Shown here in pieces: positions 28,020 through 37,990 of a stretch of DNA of 64,000 nt. The position numbers and the translations under genes are program-made. The number at the start of each line of letters is the position of its first letter. Within the stretch, counting starts at the first letter, position 1. Source of the stretch: Amphirosellinia nigrospora (taxonomy: Eukaryota; Ascomycota; Sordariomycetes; Xylariales; Xylariaceae); contig SCHM01000003.1 of assembly GCA_004123355.1 (NCBI GenBank), positions 4,545,058 to 4,609,057 on the forward strand. The letters are read 5' to 3'. The notes beneath the pieces were generated by a model. It made no database searches and had not been told where the DNA came from. It worked only from the letters and a program-made list of their open reading frames with translations.

Positions 28020-29560
28020 ATGGCTGCTGAAGATGCAGCAAAAGACCAGGCCGCCGAGCTGAAGAAGGCCCGGCGAGGACTCATATGGTCCTTGGTGCCC
28101 AAAATACCGCTCCTCGTCCGTGTCCTGTTTTCCCACCTCTTGGGCATGTCGGAGACAGCGCGATACCTGGACTTGGAGACCGACATGACCTTGACTATCT
28201 TGCGGTCAACGCTGAGTAGCCCGAAGCCACAGCCCGTCTCCAAGACGCAGGCCATGACGCTTCTGGACCCCGGCGTGAAGGGCAGGATCTGGATCGCGAA
28301 TGCGGTGTCCGAGGTGCCTCCGGAGAGGGCAATCCGCGAGGCATTGGTTGACGTCATCCGCGCACTGAGCGACTCGGAGGCGCAGGCGGCGAGCTACAAG
28401 GTCCCGGACATCGTGCCCGTCGAGGCAGAGTGGACGGGGTATAGGGCCGGGGTGGCGTCGGATGCCCCGCTCCCAGACATCCCAGAGGAGCAGAAGTATG
28501 AGGCCATGATGAAGGAGTGCAGCAACGCAACGACGATGCTTTATTTCCACGGCGGCGCTTACTATCTCTGCGATCCGTCGACGCATCGCCTGCTCAATAA
28601 GAGACTGGCCAAGACGATGGGGGGCCGCGTCTACTCTGTTCGATACAGGTTGGCACCGCAACACCCCTTTCCGGCGGCGTTGCTCGATGCGCTGGTCTCG
28701 TATTTCACGCTTCTTTATCCGCCTCCTGGATCGATACACGAGGCCGTGTCCGCAAGAGATATTGTCATCGGTGGTGATAGGTAAAACAACCCGCTCGCAA
28801 CGGACAGCAATGCACACACAGAAGCCTAGCTAACGTGGGAATTGCATAGCGCGGGAGGTAACCTCGCCTGGCTCTAACGCAGACATTAATACAGCTGCGC
28901 CAGCGGAACCAAAAGATTTCATGGTTCGGTATGAAACGCAACATCCCGCTGCCGGCCGGCGTCACCGTCCTCTCGCCCTGGATGGACATCACGCAGAGCA
29001 TGCCGTCGTGGTCAAAAAACTCGAAATGGGACTACCTGCCGAGCCCCGATATCCACGAGGGGAGGGAGTACCCGACGGACGCCATATGGCCGACCAAACC
29101 GCCGCGGAAGCACCTGTATGTGGACGACGCGTTCCGGCTGCACCCGCTCGTCAGCCTACATCTGAGCCCGAGCTGGGAAGGCTTCCCCCCGGTGTGGGTG
29201 TCGTGCGGCTGGGAGGCTCTGGCCGACGAGGACCGGTACCTCGTAGCTAAGCTGCGGGCCGACGGGGTTACCGTCGTGTTCGAGGAGTACGAGGCCATGC
29301 CCCACGTCTTCGCCGCTGTCATACCCAAGGCAGCTCAAGCAGAGCGGTGTGTGGAGGGCTGGGCCCGCTTCATCACGGCCACGCGCAAGGATCCGGCGAA
29401 CATCGCCTCTAGCTACACGTACATCAAGGCGAAGACGCTCGAGGAGATCGAGGGCGACGTGGAGAAGTTGACGCCGTTCCAGCACAAGGACGTCTTTGAA
29501 ATGGCGTGTTCGAAGGTCGGGAGGGAGCCGCCTCTACCTCTGGTTAGTCCGAAGTTATGA
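28020..29560 (+). CDS. HSL-type alpha/beta hydrolase (esterase/lipase)
   Basis: Alpha/beta hydrolase fold-3 protein of the hormone-sensitive-lipase group, likely an ester hydrolase; the substrate is unknown. The start at 28020 reads MAAEDAAKDQ. A hydrophobic stretch follows near residues 22-40. The oxyanion motif is YFHGGAYYL. The nucleophile motif GDSAGGNLA is split by the intron at 28781-28849 (69 bp), which falls inside the catalytic Ser codon. Downstream are VLSPWMDIT, the likely acid region (ALADEDRYLV) and the likely catalytic His in AMPHVF. One base is missing at CC 28867-28868, just after the nucleophile motif; otherwise the frame runs to the stop at 29560. Steryl acetyl hydrolases and arylacetamide-deacetylase-like enzymes share this layout, so the precise activity is open. 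Confidence 0.85.
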
Positions 29561-31066
29561 GTTTACGATTTAATTTGGCGAGAAGGTTGGGTTAGAGAGA
29601 TATATAATACTTGTGTAGGCCTCGGGGCCATGGGCTTGATCTCTAAACCGGCTCATAGGACGTTTGATGAAATGATGACGCACTGGAGATAGCTGGGTTC
29701 GCTGGTTTTCACGCACGTACTTGTAGATAGACAGTAAAGATAAGACACATATATATGGCAAAGCATGATTGCTTTTTCCACGATAACGTATCAACATATA
29801 CTCTGCCACAAGTCCAATGCGCATATAGTAAATTACAGGCAGGCAGTCAAGTGCTTGGCTTGACAACATTGGCGTGTTGCGATATGATGCTGTAGTTCCG
29901 TGTGTCGTGATATACTCCAAGTGAACTATACAGCAAGGGGTTGCCGGCTTTATTGACGTTCCTTTAAGGCCCAGTTAGTTTAGCTCCATATGAGCTCTGT
30001 TCAGAGCATCAGGCGTGAAGGTAGCATACCAACCTATTTTGAGATTTTCTAATTACCATGCCATCATAACGTTATATTATATGGGTTAGAGGCAGGCTAT
30101 GTGGAGGGCTATTGCCGTAGTTTCAAGCGCTGCCTCAACATGATTTCCTGCAGTTACCATGCTTCAAGTTAACGCATTCTCTATGTTTTATTATTACTTT
30201 GAAAGGAAAGCAACTCAACAGCCAACAAGGTAGGTTTAGGATGTAAAAAGCACGCATGCCGATTAGGCCTCTATCAAGAAACTATTAAGATACTTGAATG
30301 TCTAGATCAGCGAATCAACGCAGACATTAGTACTTAATAAAACTTTCAGAGTTGATTCGATATAATGCTAAATCGTTAGCTTTAGAACTAAGTTCTTGTT
30401 TCCTGAAGTTCGTCTTTATTACAAACTAAACTCATGTATAATCATATATAAAATTAATTATAGGTATATACCCCGTTATCTTTAGTAAGTATGATGTTGC
30501 CTGTAGCTGTTCTACAATTAGACATTATGCATGTGCAAGGGTAGCCAACTTGGCCGTAAATCAATGTGCAAGTGCAATTCGCTTGCTTTATGGGAACGCC
30601 ATAACTCCGGGGCGATTCCGCTCATGCAGAACACCATGTAGCGAGTGAAGTCTTAGAGATGGAATAATGCCAGCCAATTTCACTGATGAGAATATCACAT
30701 GCATATTTGTAATGCTGTTGATTCTTGGAAGAAACGATCATCGTAGGGGGCTCGAGGATTATCTAAATGAGAGATCTGGTGGTCATCCGTAGTCTCGACG
30801 CGGCCTTCAAAAAGTATAAGTATGTTGCTATCCTCAGCAATGGGAATATATTTCCTACTCTGCTTGACAGGTTTCAGCACTTTACTCCTCCTTTACACCT
30901 CATATCTGCTTTCACACCGTTCTACTACATACACCTGACATTGTCACACGATACAACATATGTTATGGGAATTTTTCATGCTTCTTACCTTAAGCTAATA
31001 TCATCCACAGTTCATAGAGTTGCCCGAGACGCATCCATCTGAAACCAGCGGCATACAGCATTCACC
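29561..31066. other. Intergenic, 1.5 kb AT-leaning
   Basis: AT-leaning with scattered stop codons on both strands. Frames at 29570-29920 (minus) and 30767-31042 (plus) show no domain. Confidence 0.5.
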
Positions 31067-31216
31067 ATGTCCGAAAGCAAAGTTGTTGTCAACGGGGAAA
31101 AGTCAAGTCAGGGAGGCGGAGACACTGAAGGCGAGACAAGTCAAAACCATGTCAGAGAAGAGACCCAAGAACAACCCACAGGACAACGCAGACGGCGCAG
31201 ATCAGTACGAAAATAA
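31067..31216 (+). CDS. Small hydrophilic ORF, unknown
   Basis: A 49-codon frame with a strong start context (CACCATGTC). It begins MSESKVVVNGEKSSQGGG, is rich in Glu, Gln, Ser and Gly and ends in a basic RRRRSVRK tail. An overlapping frame continues to 31277 and ends in an acidic segment (SMDDVIMNDGHSGSLDD); an indel could join the two into a protein of about 70 residues. Nothing identifies a function, and it may be chance. Confidence 0.25.
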   Translation: MSESKVVVNGEKSSQGGGDTEGETSQNHVREETQEQPTGQRRRRRSVRK

Positions 31217-32268
31217 CACAGCATCTATGGACGATGTCATTATGAACGATGGTCACAGTGGAAGTTTGGACGACTAAACTAGGTTGTGATGAAATATCAA
31301 AGAGGGAGGACGAAGCCTTTGATGTAGAGAAGAATTCTTGACCGTAGCCAGTCCTTACCTAAAAAATAATACCTTTAATATCTTAACACGTCCAAGGTGA
31401 AGCTTTCTTGCTGTGAAACTATTCTACAGCTTAACTATATCAGGGTTTTGAAGATCATCATTTGTGCCCCCTTAGAATGGCTGCAGTGGCTGTTATATTG
31501 TCACAAGGGCTCTGTTTGAGGGCTTGGAATAGGTTCAATTTGAGTAATAAACGACTATGGTGCCAAAGGGGCCATGTAGATCTAGGTTTCCTTTTCCCTC
31601 GAGGGGAGAATTCGAGCCCCTTTTATGCTCAGAATTCTCCTTCCTTTCCTTTCCTTTCCCTTCTTCACGGACCGAAAGGTAAGACCTCTGTAGCCGGTGA
31701 GGCGAGTGTTTCGGGTTCGAGTTCAGCTCGGTATCTGCTTCTGAGACTCACGATAACTTCGTACGACTGCCTCAGCCTCGTAGGGTAGTATTTCGCGAGC
31801 TCCGTATGTGGCCCTGTGTGGCACTGTATTGCGCACTGACCAGGACCCGTGTGACATATATATAACTACATAGGGGTGCTTACCTCCGAGTTATGAAGCG
31901 CGTTCGGGAACCAATATCCTACTTTTAGGTGATATCATATATATCTCTGGATCGTGCTGCGACTACCACCTTCTCGACATCTAGGCGTCATCAAGATATC
32001 GGTCCCAATTGAGTACGATCTGCTGTGAGGTACATACATCATCATGAGAATAGGTTGCAAAAGGATCCCGAATGTATATGGTTAGTGCTTACTTGAACAA
32101 GTTTCTGACATAACTACTTCTCGCTTTCCGGATGTCACGGAACGGAAGCCTGAAAAAAAAACTAGTACCGATTAACTGGAGATGATTATCTCAGACTGGA
32201 CGCAGAGAGTAAATGGATAATTACCTACATAACAAACAATTTTAAAGACTATGTTACCACCGGCGTTC
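31217..32268. other. Intergenic, no supported gene
   Basis: Contains a CCTTT-repeat tract near 31640-31665 (TTCCTTTCCTTTCC). The plus-strand frame at 31462-31788 lacks any domain. Ends at the 3' end of the GMC oxidoreductase gene. Confidence 0.5.
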
Positions 32269-33881
32269 TCACATGTCTTCAATGATCATGGAAGCCAATT
32301 GCTCGGCCATAGGGTAAAGGGTCGCTTGAGGATGCCCGCCGAGGGGATTGGGAGTATGCTTGCGTCTGCACATCGTAATTTCCTAACTCCCAGTACTCTG
32401 CCTTCCGTGTCAACTACCTTCCCCATAGCTGCTGTGCCCCAGAGTGATGATGTTGCGTTCCGGTGCGTCGGATTCGCTCTTCAATTGCCTCATCAGTGGC
32501 ATCAGCCGTAAGTGGTTGAAGGCCGTCCAGACCCTCTCCGGACGGTGGAGTTTCGCCCTCAACAATCCCGCTCATTGAGCGAGTCGCCAACATAAGCTTC
32601 AAGGTTTGGCGAGTCGCGTATATCAGGTGTCACGATCGAGCGGAGAATCATAGTAATTTGGCTCAATACGAGGCGGCTCGTTTGGATCGTTGGATTGGAT
32701 TGAGACTTCCTCGGAAGTCGGACGTAACAACATTGTCGAGGTGGCAATGTGAGTGCCGTCAACAGAATTCCTGGTATCCCCGGTGCTAGGTATAAAGTAA
32801 TCACTTCATAAAGGCTGCGATCATGGTCTTTGGCTTCGACGTTATGCTTCTCCATTACCTCAGGAAGAGGCGCACTAACAACCCAATCCCACGAAAGCCC
32901 TTTGAACAAAGCAGGATTCTCTGCCAAGCCGGACTTCCCATAGCGTATCCAAGGGACGGATCACGAAGACTAAAAGCAAGGTATATCGCAAAATGATCGT
33001 GTAGGTTCTCGCCCACACCGGGAGCCTCGTGGATGATGGGAATCCGTACCTATTGAGAATGGAAGATGGACCGAGACCGGAGCGCATGAGGATTTGCGGA
33101 GTTCCATATGTGCCGGCACAAATGATGACTTCTTTCCGAGCGGCTATTTTACGGCCATCACTCAGACTGCGCCGTCAGCAGCACCGTCCGTGAAACTGAC
33201 CGTTCGAACGGTAGTATTTGTAAAGACCTCCACGCCATCGAGTGGGTAAACGATGTTTGATGGCTGCCTCATGCCTTCGCGGGCGTTTTCCCACATTTCA
33301 GTCAGACCTGTGATCTTGCCGTGTTTCTTGTCCAGGTTAGGAGGCACTCCAAGTTCGCTCCACCCTTGTCTCACAGGTTCACGGAGAGGATATTGACGTC
33401 CGCCCCCTCTGAAGCAGAAACTGAAGTGACATACATGGGCCGTTGGAGCCGTGCTCATCAGTGTCCCATCCAGGCCGTAGAAATTCTCGGTTTTGCGAAA
33501 CCAGGGTTTGAGACCTTCATAGCTCCAACGTTGATCCCCAACCACTTTTGCCCATTCGTCATAATCGGCAGAATCGGCTTGAAGCCAACCTCCATAGTTC
33601 AAGAGGCTTCCTCCCCCAAGGGCTTTACCTAGATTGAGGCCGTGCGTCCTGTTCAACGTGTTTGCCACAGGCTCACTTTGGTAAGAATAGTCGAATTCAC
33701 TTCCAAGAAGCGACAGACCAGTCAGAAAGCCTTTAGCAGCGGTGTTGTTGGATGGATCGGAGCCTGCCTCCAACAGGACTACCTTAGGTTTTCTAGCACT
33801 TTGGCTGAGACGAGAAGCTATAACACATCCCGTCAAGCCACCACCTATAATAATATAGTCTGCAGTTACTGAATCAGCCAT
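32269..33881 (-). CDS. GMC family FAD-dependent oxidoreductase
   Basis: Glucose-methanol-choline oxidoreductase; the family includes aryl-alcohol, glucose and choline oxidases/dehydrogenases. The start at 33881 gives MADSVTADYIIIGGGLTG, the FAD-binding GxGxxG at the extreme N-terminus, so there is no signal peptide and it is probably intracellular. Then come the GMC signature 1 region (GKALGGGSLLNYGGW), signature 2 (AGTYGTPQILMRSGLGP), the catalytic-His block HHHSG and the C-terminal block ending in the TGA at 32269. Ten one-base deletions break the frame, at about 33466, 33438, 33405, 33168, 33040, 32938, 32769, 32626, 32438 and 32344, mostly in G or C runs. Every family block survives in one frame or another. 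About 530 residues would be normal for the family. The substrate cannot be told. It is divergent with the methyltransferase. Confidence 0.85.
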
Positions 33882-34377
33882 ATTCCGTGTAGCTATATCA
33901 AAAAGTAGGTGGGTCGAGGTCTTGGAGATGTGATAATATTGGAAAAAGGCAAACGAGATGTTGAGCCCGTAATATGTACTTCACCTCCCCAACGAGGAGC
34001 TCTCTTTAACTGCCTAGGCAGCCAATTATATCTTCCAATTGCTATGGGACGGCCATGGTGCAACTGCAGGACAGTGCTAGGTATTATCAATTCATTATAC
34101 CCACCTGGATTATGCTCTGAATGCAGGCCTCGTGAGGTAGCCGGCTAAGCCGCATAGGGTAGGTTCCCACACTCTCTCGCACATGTCTGTTTTCTGAAGT
34201 TATACAGACCTTTTATACGTACTATTATCAAGTTAAGCTCTGAACGGATCTCGAAAAAGCAATACTTAATGAGAATTGAAACCGTTAACACTCTCATCGT
34301 ACTGATACTCGGGACCTTATGAGCATATTTATTTTGATGCACGTATCATAGACACGACTAATAAACAGGAGAGTTCG
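33882..34377. promoter_or_regulatory. Divergent intergenic region, GMC / methyltransferase
   Basis: About 0.5 kb between the start of the minus-strand GMC gene and the plus-strand methyltransferase frame, so the two could share a bidirectional promoter. No operator or TATA element is assigned with confidence. Confidence 0.3.
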
Positions 34378-35106
34378 TTGTTCTGGAAGTTGCAAGACGT
34401 CGAACCAGCATACTGGGTTGAATACATCGTAACGCGGCCCATCTACGATCAGAACATATCTCGCCGTATCTATGACTACCATGGTAGCTATTCTGGTTTT
34501 TGGAGATCCGTCTTGGATATTGGTACAGGATCGGGATCTGCTATTGTGGTTTTAGCTGAGCAATTCCAACGTGTTGTCGCTAGCAACAATGACCCAACAA
34601 GTTTGGCATTCGCTCAACGCCGATACGCGCACATTTCGGCGGAACGGGTTTCTTACACTTTATCGTCAGGAGAGGACCTATGCCAACATCACCCGCCCAG
34701 ATCTTTTGATCTCATCACATGCGCCAAAACATTTCCGCTGTTGGATACCCAGATCGCGCTTGACAATATGTTCACCTTATTAGACCGGGCGGAACTCGCG
34801 CTATTTGGTTATATGGGCCGCCCTTCTTCACTGAACCAGACATCGCCCGAGATGCCAACCAATCCTTGATTCGATTATGGACCGCAACTTTCGACCTGTG
34901 GTCAGTGGCGGTGGTGAGGCTTGGAGAGCAAGCTGGGAACGTGCTGCTGTTGGGATGTTTAGTTGGCTTGACTATATTCCTTTTTCTTACAAGCAATGGA
35001 GGAATGTGCGCCGGCATAAATGGAACCTGCATGCCAGACTATCGTCTTTACGCCCAATGCGAGCGATTTTCCCATCGAACCTATTATCAGCGTTGCACAA
35101 GACTAA
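34378..35106 (+). pseudogene. Class I SAM-dependent methyltransferase, broken
   Basis: Resembles the fungal trans-aconitate/Crg1-like methyltransferases. IYDYHGSYSGFW is the family's early Y-H motif, SVLDIGTGSGSAIVVLAEQF the SAM-binding motif I, then ASNNDPTSLAFAQRR and FDLITCAKTF. The GGT-AIW-YG block, FFTEPDIARDANQS, SWLDYIPFSYKQWRN and the end SVAQD before TAA at 35106 are spread over successive frames. Breaks fall at CC 34785-34786, near 34901 and near 35048, each explained by one lost base. No ATG opens the first frame: a TGA lies upstream and the frame begins without a start, so the 5' end may be lost or need another exon. About 245 residues, close to 270-300 for the family. Substrate unknown. 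It may be a live gene with sequence errors or a decaying one. Confidence 0.65.
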
Positions 35107-35707
35107 GTAGACAGTCGCGTAATGCCTTCATTTGTCCCAGTTACTATCGTGGAGAGTCCGCAATCGCAAACGCCGGTGATCCCACTCCCTCCCTGCTTCA
35201 TTCCTTTATCCCTTAATCCCCTCGTTAGCACTGATGTCCTCGGTATATGGACTCTCGACAAGCGATATGGAGGTATAACCCTCTGCCTATACACGAGTAG
35301 TGTCCTAATCCGTGCGGACAAGGCTCTGTGTCCCGCTGCCACCACCTGACTATTAATTTGAAGTCGGGTCATCATTCGATCTTCATATTAGCCGGTTGAC
35401 TTCGGAATACCTAATAGTGCGTAGTCGGAATCGATGAAACAGTCATGTCTCTATAATGATAAGTAGGTATTTCAAGGGTTGAAGTCTCATCTTGTCTATC
35501 ACTGCTTCCCGTAGGGAAACTAGCAAATTGATGAGGAGCCTATTTCATTGCTGCAGCGTCGAAGTCGTTGCGGGTTCTCTCTTCATCCAGGGCCTCTAGG
35601 GTCTCTAAGGTCCTCCGAGTCGTTCGAGTCAATCAACTTAATTTCAGCATATGTTGACAGGCGGCCGAGGGTTGAAGGCCGACGATATGATCTTTGAGCG
35701 AAAGATC
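35107..35707. other. Intergenic, no supported gene
   Basis: A 75-codon plus-strand frame at 35122-35349 (begins MPSFVPVTIVESPQ) lacks any recognisable domain. Nothing else seen. Confidence 0.45.
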
Positions 35708-36001
35708 TCAGATTGAACGCCGCAGCGGGGCTGGGGAACCAGGAAGTCGATTCTGCGATATGTCAAGGCCGTCGTCACCTCTTCCAAGGTCGGATATGTA
35801 CGCATGACTAGGTGTGCGCGTACGTGGCGTAGCGGCCTTTTTCGATGGGCGATGTGGCCCGGGTTGAAACATCCTCTTCAGAACAACGAACACCACCAGC
35901 ATACAGCTACAGATGAGCCCGATATTGATTTCGGCAGCACTATCACGAATAGTATTATTATTAAGTAAAGATACAGAGCTGTTGCCAGCGCAGCAAATCA
36001 T
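35708..36001 (-). pseudogene. Fungal rhodopsin-domain membrane protein, C-terminal fragment
   Basis: The minus-strand frame contains RDSAAEINIGLICSCM followed by VVFVVLKRMF, the last membrane segment typical of fungal integral membrane proteins of the rhodopsin-domain (SAT5/PTH11-neighbour) family, then a polar cytoplasmic tail. The usual six upstream membrane segments are absent: an in-frame TAG lies immediately before position 36001, and LINE-derived sequence begins just beyond. The best reading is a gene truncated by the LINE insertion. Family assignment rests on this one segment. Confidence 0.5.
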
Positions 36002-36900
36002 CTATCTTAACGCAGGCAAAAACCGTGCTTTGGGCCACTTGCCTGCAGTTGGATAAAACCCCCGCGCAACAATATAACTAACGACCTTTAACCGTGCTAC
36101 AATACACACTTGAAGCCTTCGCTTGTTATAACAAGTGAAGGGCAGTACATGGCGAGAGGTTGGCCCTTAAGCGAGCCGCTGGCGGACCCCCGCTGGGCTT
36201 ATATTAGCCAACCCCCTGACGTGCGAGATATCCTTCGAGTGCCTATCCCTTCTTGCGCCGCTTCGATTAAGTGGCCTCGACCATCCCTGTTCCCTATCGC
36301 CGCCGATACTTGCTGCTAGGTTGTACATTGGCAACCGGTTTATATTGATCAACCACTGTGCTATTAGGCGTGCGCTCCCTGGATCCTCTGTTGCTGCAAA
36401 GAGATCATCCCGAGTCTCTAGGCATCTAGGTGCTAAACTTCTCCGCAACTTGCGTCTTTCGTTTATAAGGCCTCGACCGGATAAAACAATATGTTCGGCA
36501 GTCTCCCTGCCTGTAGCACATGTGCATATTGGCGTAGGGTTGCCGGGGACACGGCGGCCATGTAGAAAGGCCCTTAGGCCAATCTTCTCAGTGCGCATCT
36601 GGAAGATAAGAGCAGCCTTGTGCTTCAAGAGGCCCCAGTAACGTTCCACTGCCTCCCCTCCTATGGGGGTGCCTCTGATATCGGGTGTGATGCCTCGGCA
36701 ACATGTGTTTGTAGCCACCGCGAAGCCCACTCGTCTGCAAGAGCTATCTCCGGTGCCCTATTATCGGCCCATGCCTCGAAAGGGTCCCCCAAAGCCTCGG
36801 GCTTCTTTACCTCCAGAACCGGGCTGCCTCTCCGCTGGGTAGCTCTGCGGTGCCTCTGCGCTTTATACACCAAGTTTGCCATTTTGCTACTACACTCTTC
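36002..36900 (-). mobile_element. Tad-like LINE, 3'-terminal fragment
   Basis: The minus-strand frame 36167-36730 encodes the C-terminal region typical of fungal non-LTR retrotransposon pol: YWGLLKHKAALIFQMRTEKI, GLRAFLHGRRVPG, and a C-x-C ... ETAEHIVL zinc-knuckle-like block, then a basic tail. Upstream (toward 36900) another minus frame continues as WADNRAPEIALADEWASRW, probably the region between RNase H and this tail. Reverse transcriptase and endonuclease are absent, so this is a 5'-truncated copy. It is not heavily RIP-mutated, in contrast to the neighbouring AT-rich block. Confidence 0.7.
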
Positions 36901-37801
36901 AACCGCGGCCGAACAGTATTATTAAGTGAGCAATATTCTTATTTTGACAACCCGATTTCAAACACGACCGGAATAACTACGCTGCAACAGAGCCTGGTAC
37001 ACTGTACTAGTCATATCTACTTCTGTCCTATTCCTGACTGCCCTTTACAAGCTGATCCTCGACCTCCACATACTTAATCCAAATTTGCAAATGAATGCGT
37101 CCGCTTTACTCCGCGGTAACATGGATTATTGCCTAAGCGTACCTTCTGGTGGATCTGCCATGGATGACGAAGATAGAGTAAGACTGCTGCGTCACCAGAG
37201 AATCCGGTTTGGCCGTCGTCCGATGGTCGTTGGTGATGCTGGGGAGCTTGGGGTAGGGGAGCTGGCGGAGGAGGAGGGGTCTGTTGCGATGGTGAGAAAA
37301 GGGGAGAAGTATTATTGATTATTTATTGGTTGATGCCAATTAGAGTACCCTTGTTTACTACCAACGGAGATGTTAGGAGGAAGTTCTTGGGCGTTATGAA
37401 GGACAGAGTCATGCTCCGGGCGGAAATTCTCTACCACTAGGAAGTTTGGTATTTCCCCGACTTCTAAGTTTCATATAATGTTAAGAAGCTAGGCGAGGCG
37501 AGGATCACTTTATTTTGGTGCTATAAGAACGTATAGCCTTTCTTTATCATAAGGCAATCTTGGCATGCTATGCTTGTTTATTATGGCTTGGGCTTAGGTT
37601 TCTAATACCATAATTGTAATAGTAACTACTGCCAGCCTAAGTGATGAAAAGCTTAATATTTAGATAAAGTGAAAGCCCCTAAAAATTTCGGATAAGTTTC
37701 CGGAGATTTTTATATTGTGAAGTAGTAGAATAGAAAACCTAAGCAGGAGATAGGGGCTAAAATAGGCAAATACCTAGTAGTTTTATGCTTATTAGATTTA
37801 G
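36901..37801. other. Transition into AT-rich block
   Basis: GC content falls progressively across this stretch. A 77-codon frame at 37085-37318 (ends VAMVRKGEKYY) has no domain. No repeat partner was recognised in the window. Confidence 0.5.
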
Positions 37802-37990
37802 TGATATATGTGTATTGATTTATCTATATATTGCTGCTAAGCTTAATTGAGGCATTTTTAATATAAAATACTTAACGGGAGTACTAGCTATTAGTTAAGC
37901 CCTAGCGTACTGCTATATATATTAAATAAGTAACCGGGTAATTTATTTAGTAATATATAAATAGATTATTAGTTAGTGCGTAATTTAATA
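37802..37990 (-). repeat. LTR of element A (left copy)
   Basis: About 189 bp, matching 44670-44853 base for base except mostly C/T and G/A changes: shared anchors include TAAGCTTAATT, AAATACTTAAC and AGCCCT-GCGTACT. The plus strand ends GCGTAATTTAATA here and GCGTAATCCAACA in the right copy, so the unmutated LTR would begin TGTTGG on the minus strand. The T8 run just inside it is where a polypurine tract of a minus-strand element would lie. Confidence 0.8.

Noticed and set aside
37085-37318. 77-codon plus-strand frame at the isochore edge
   Set aside because: Repetitive Gly/Glu/Val sequence in a GGGGAG-rich stretch, no motif, isolated from other exons.
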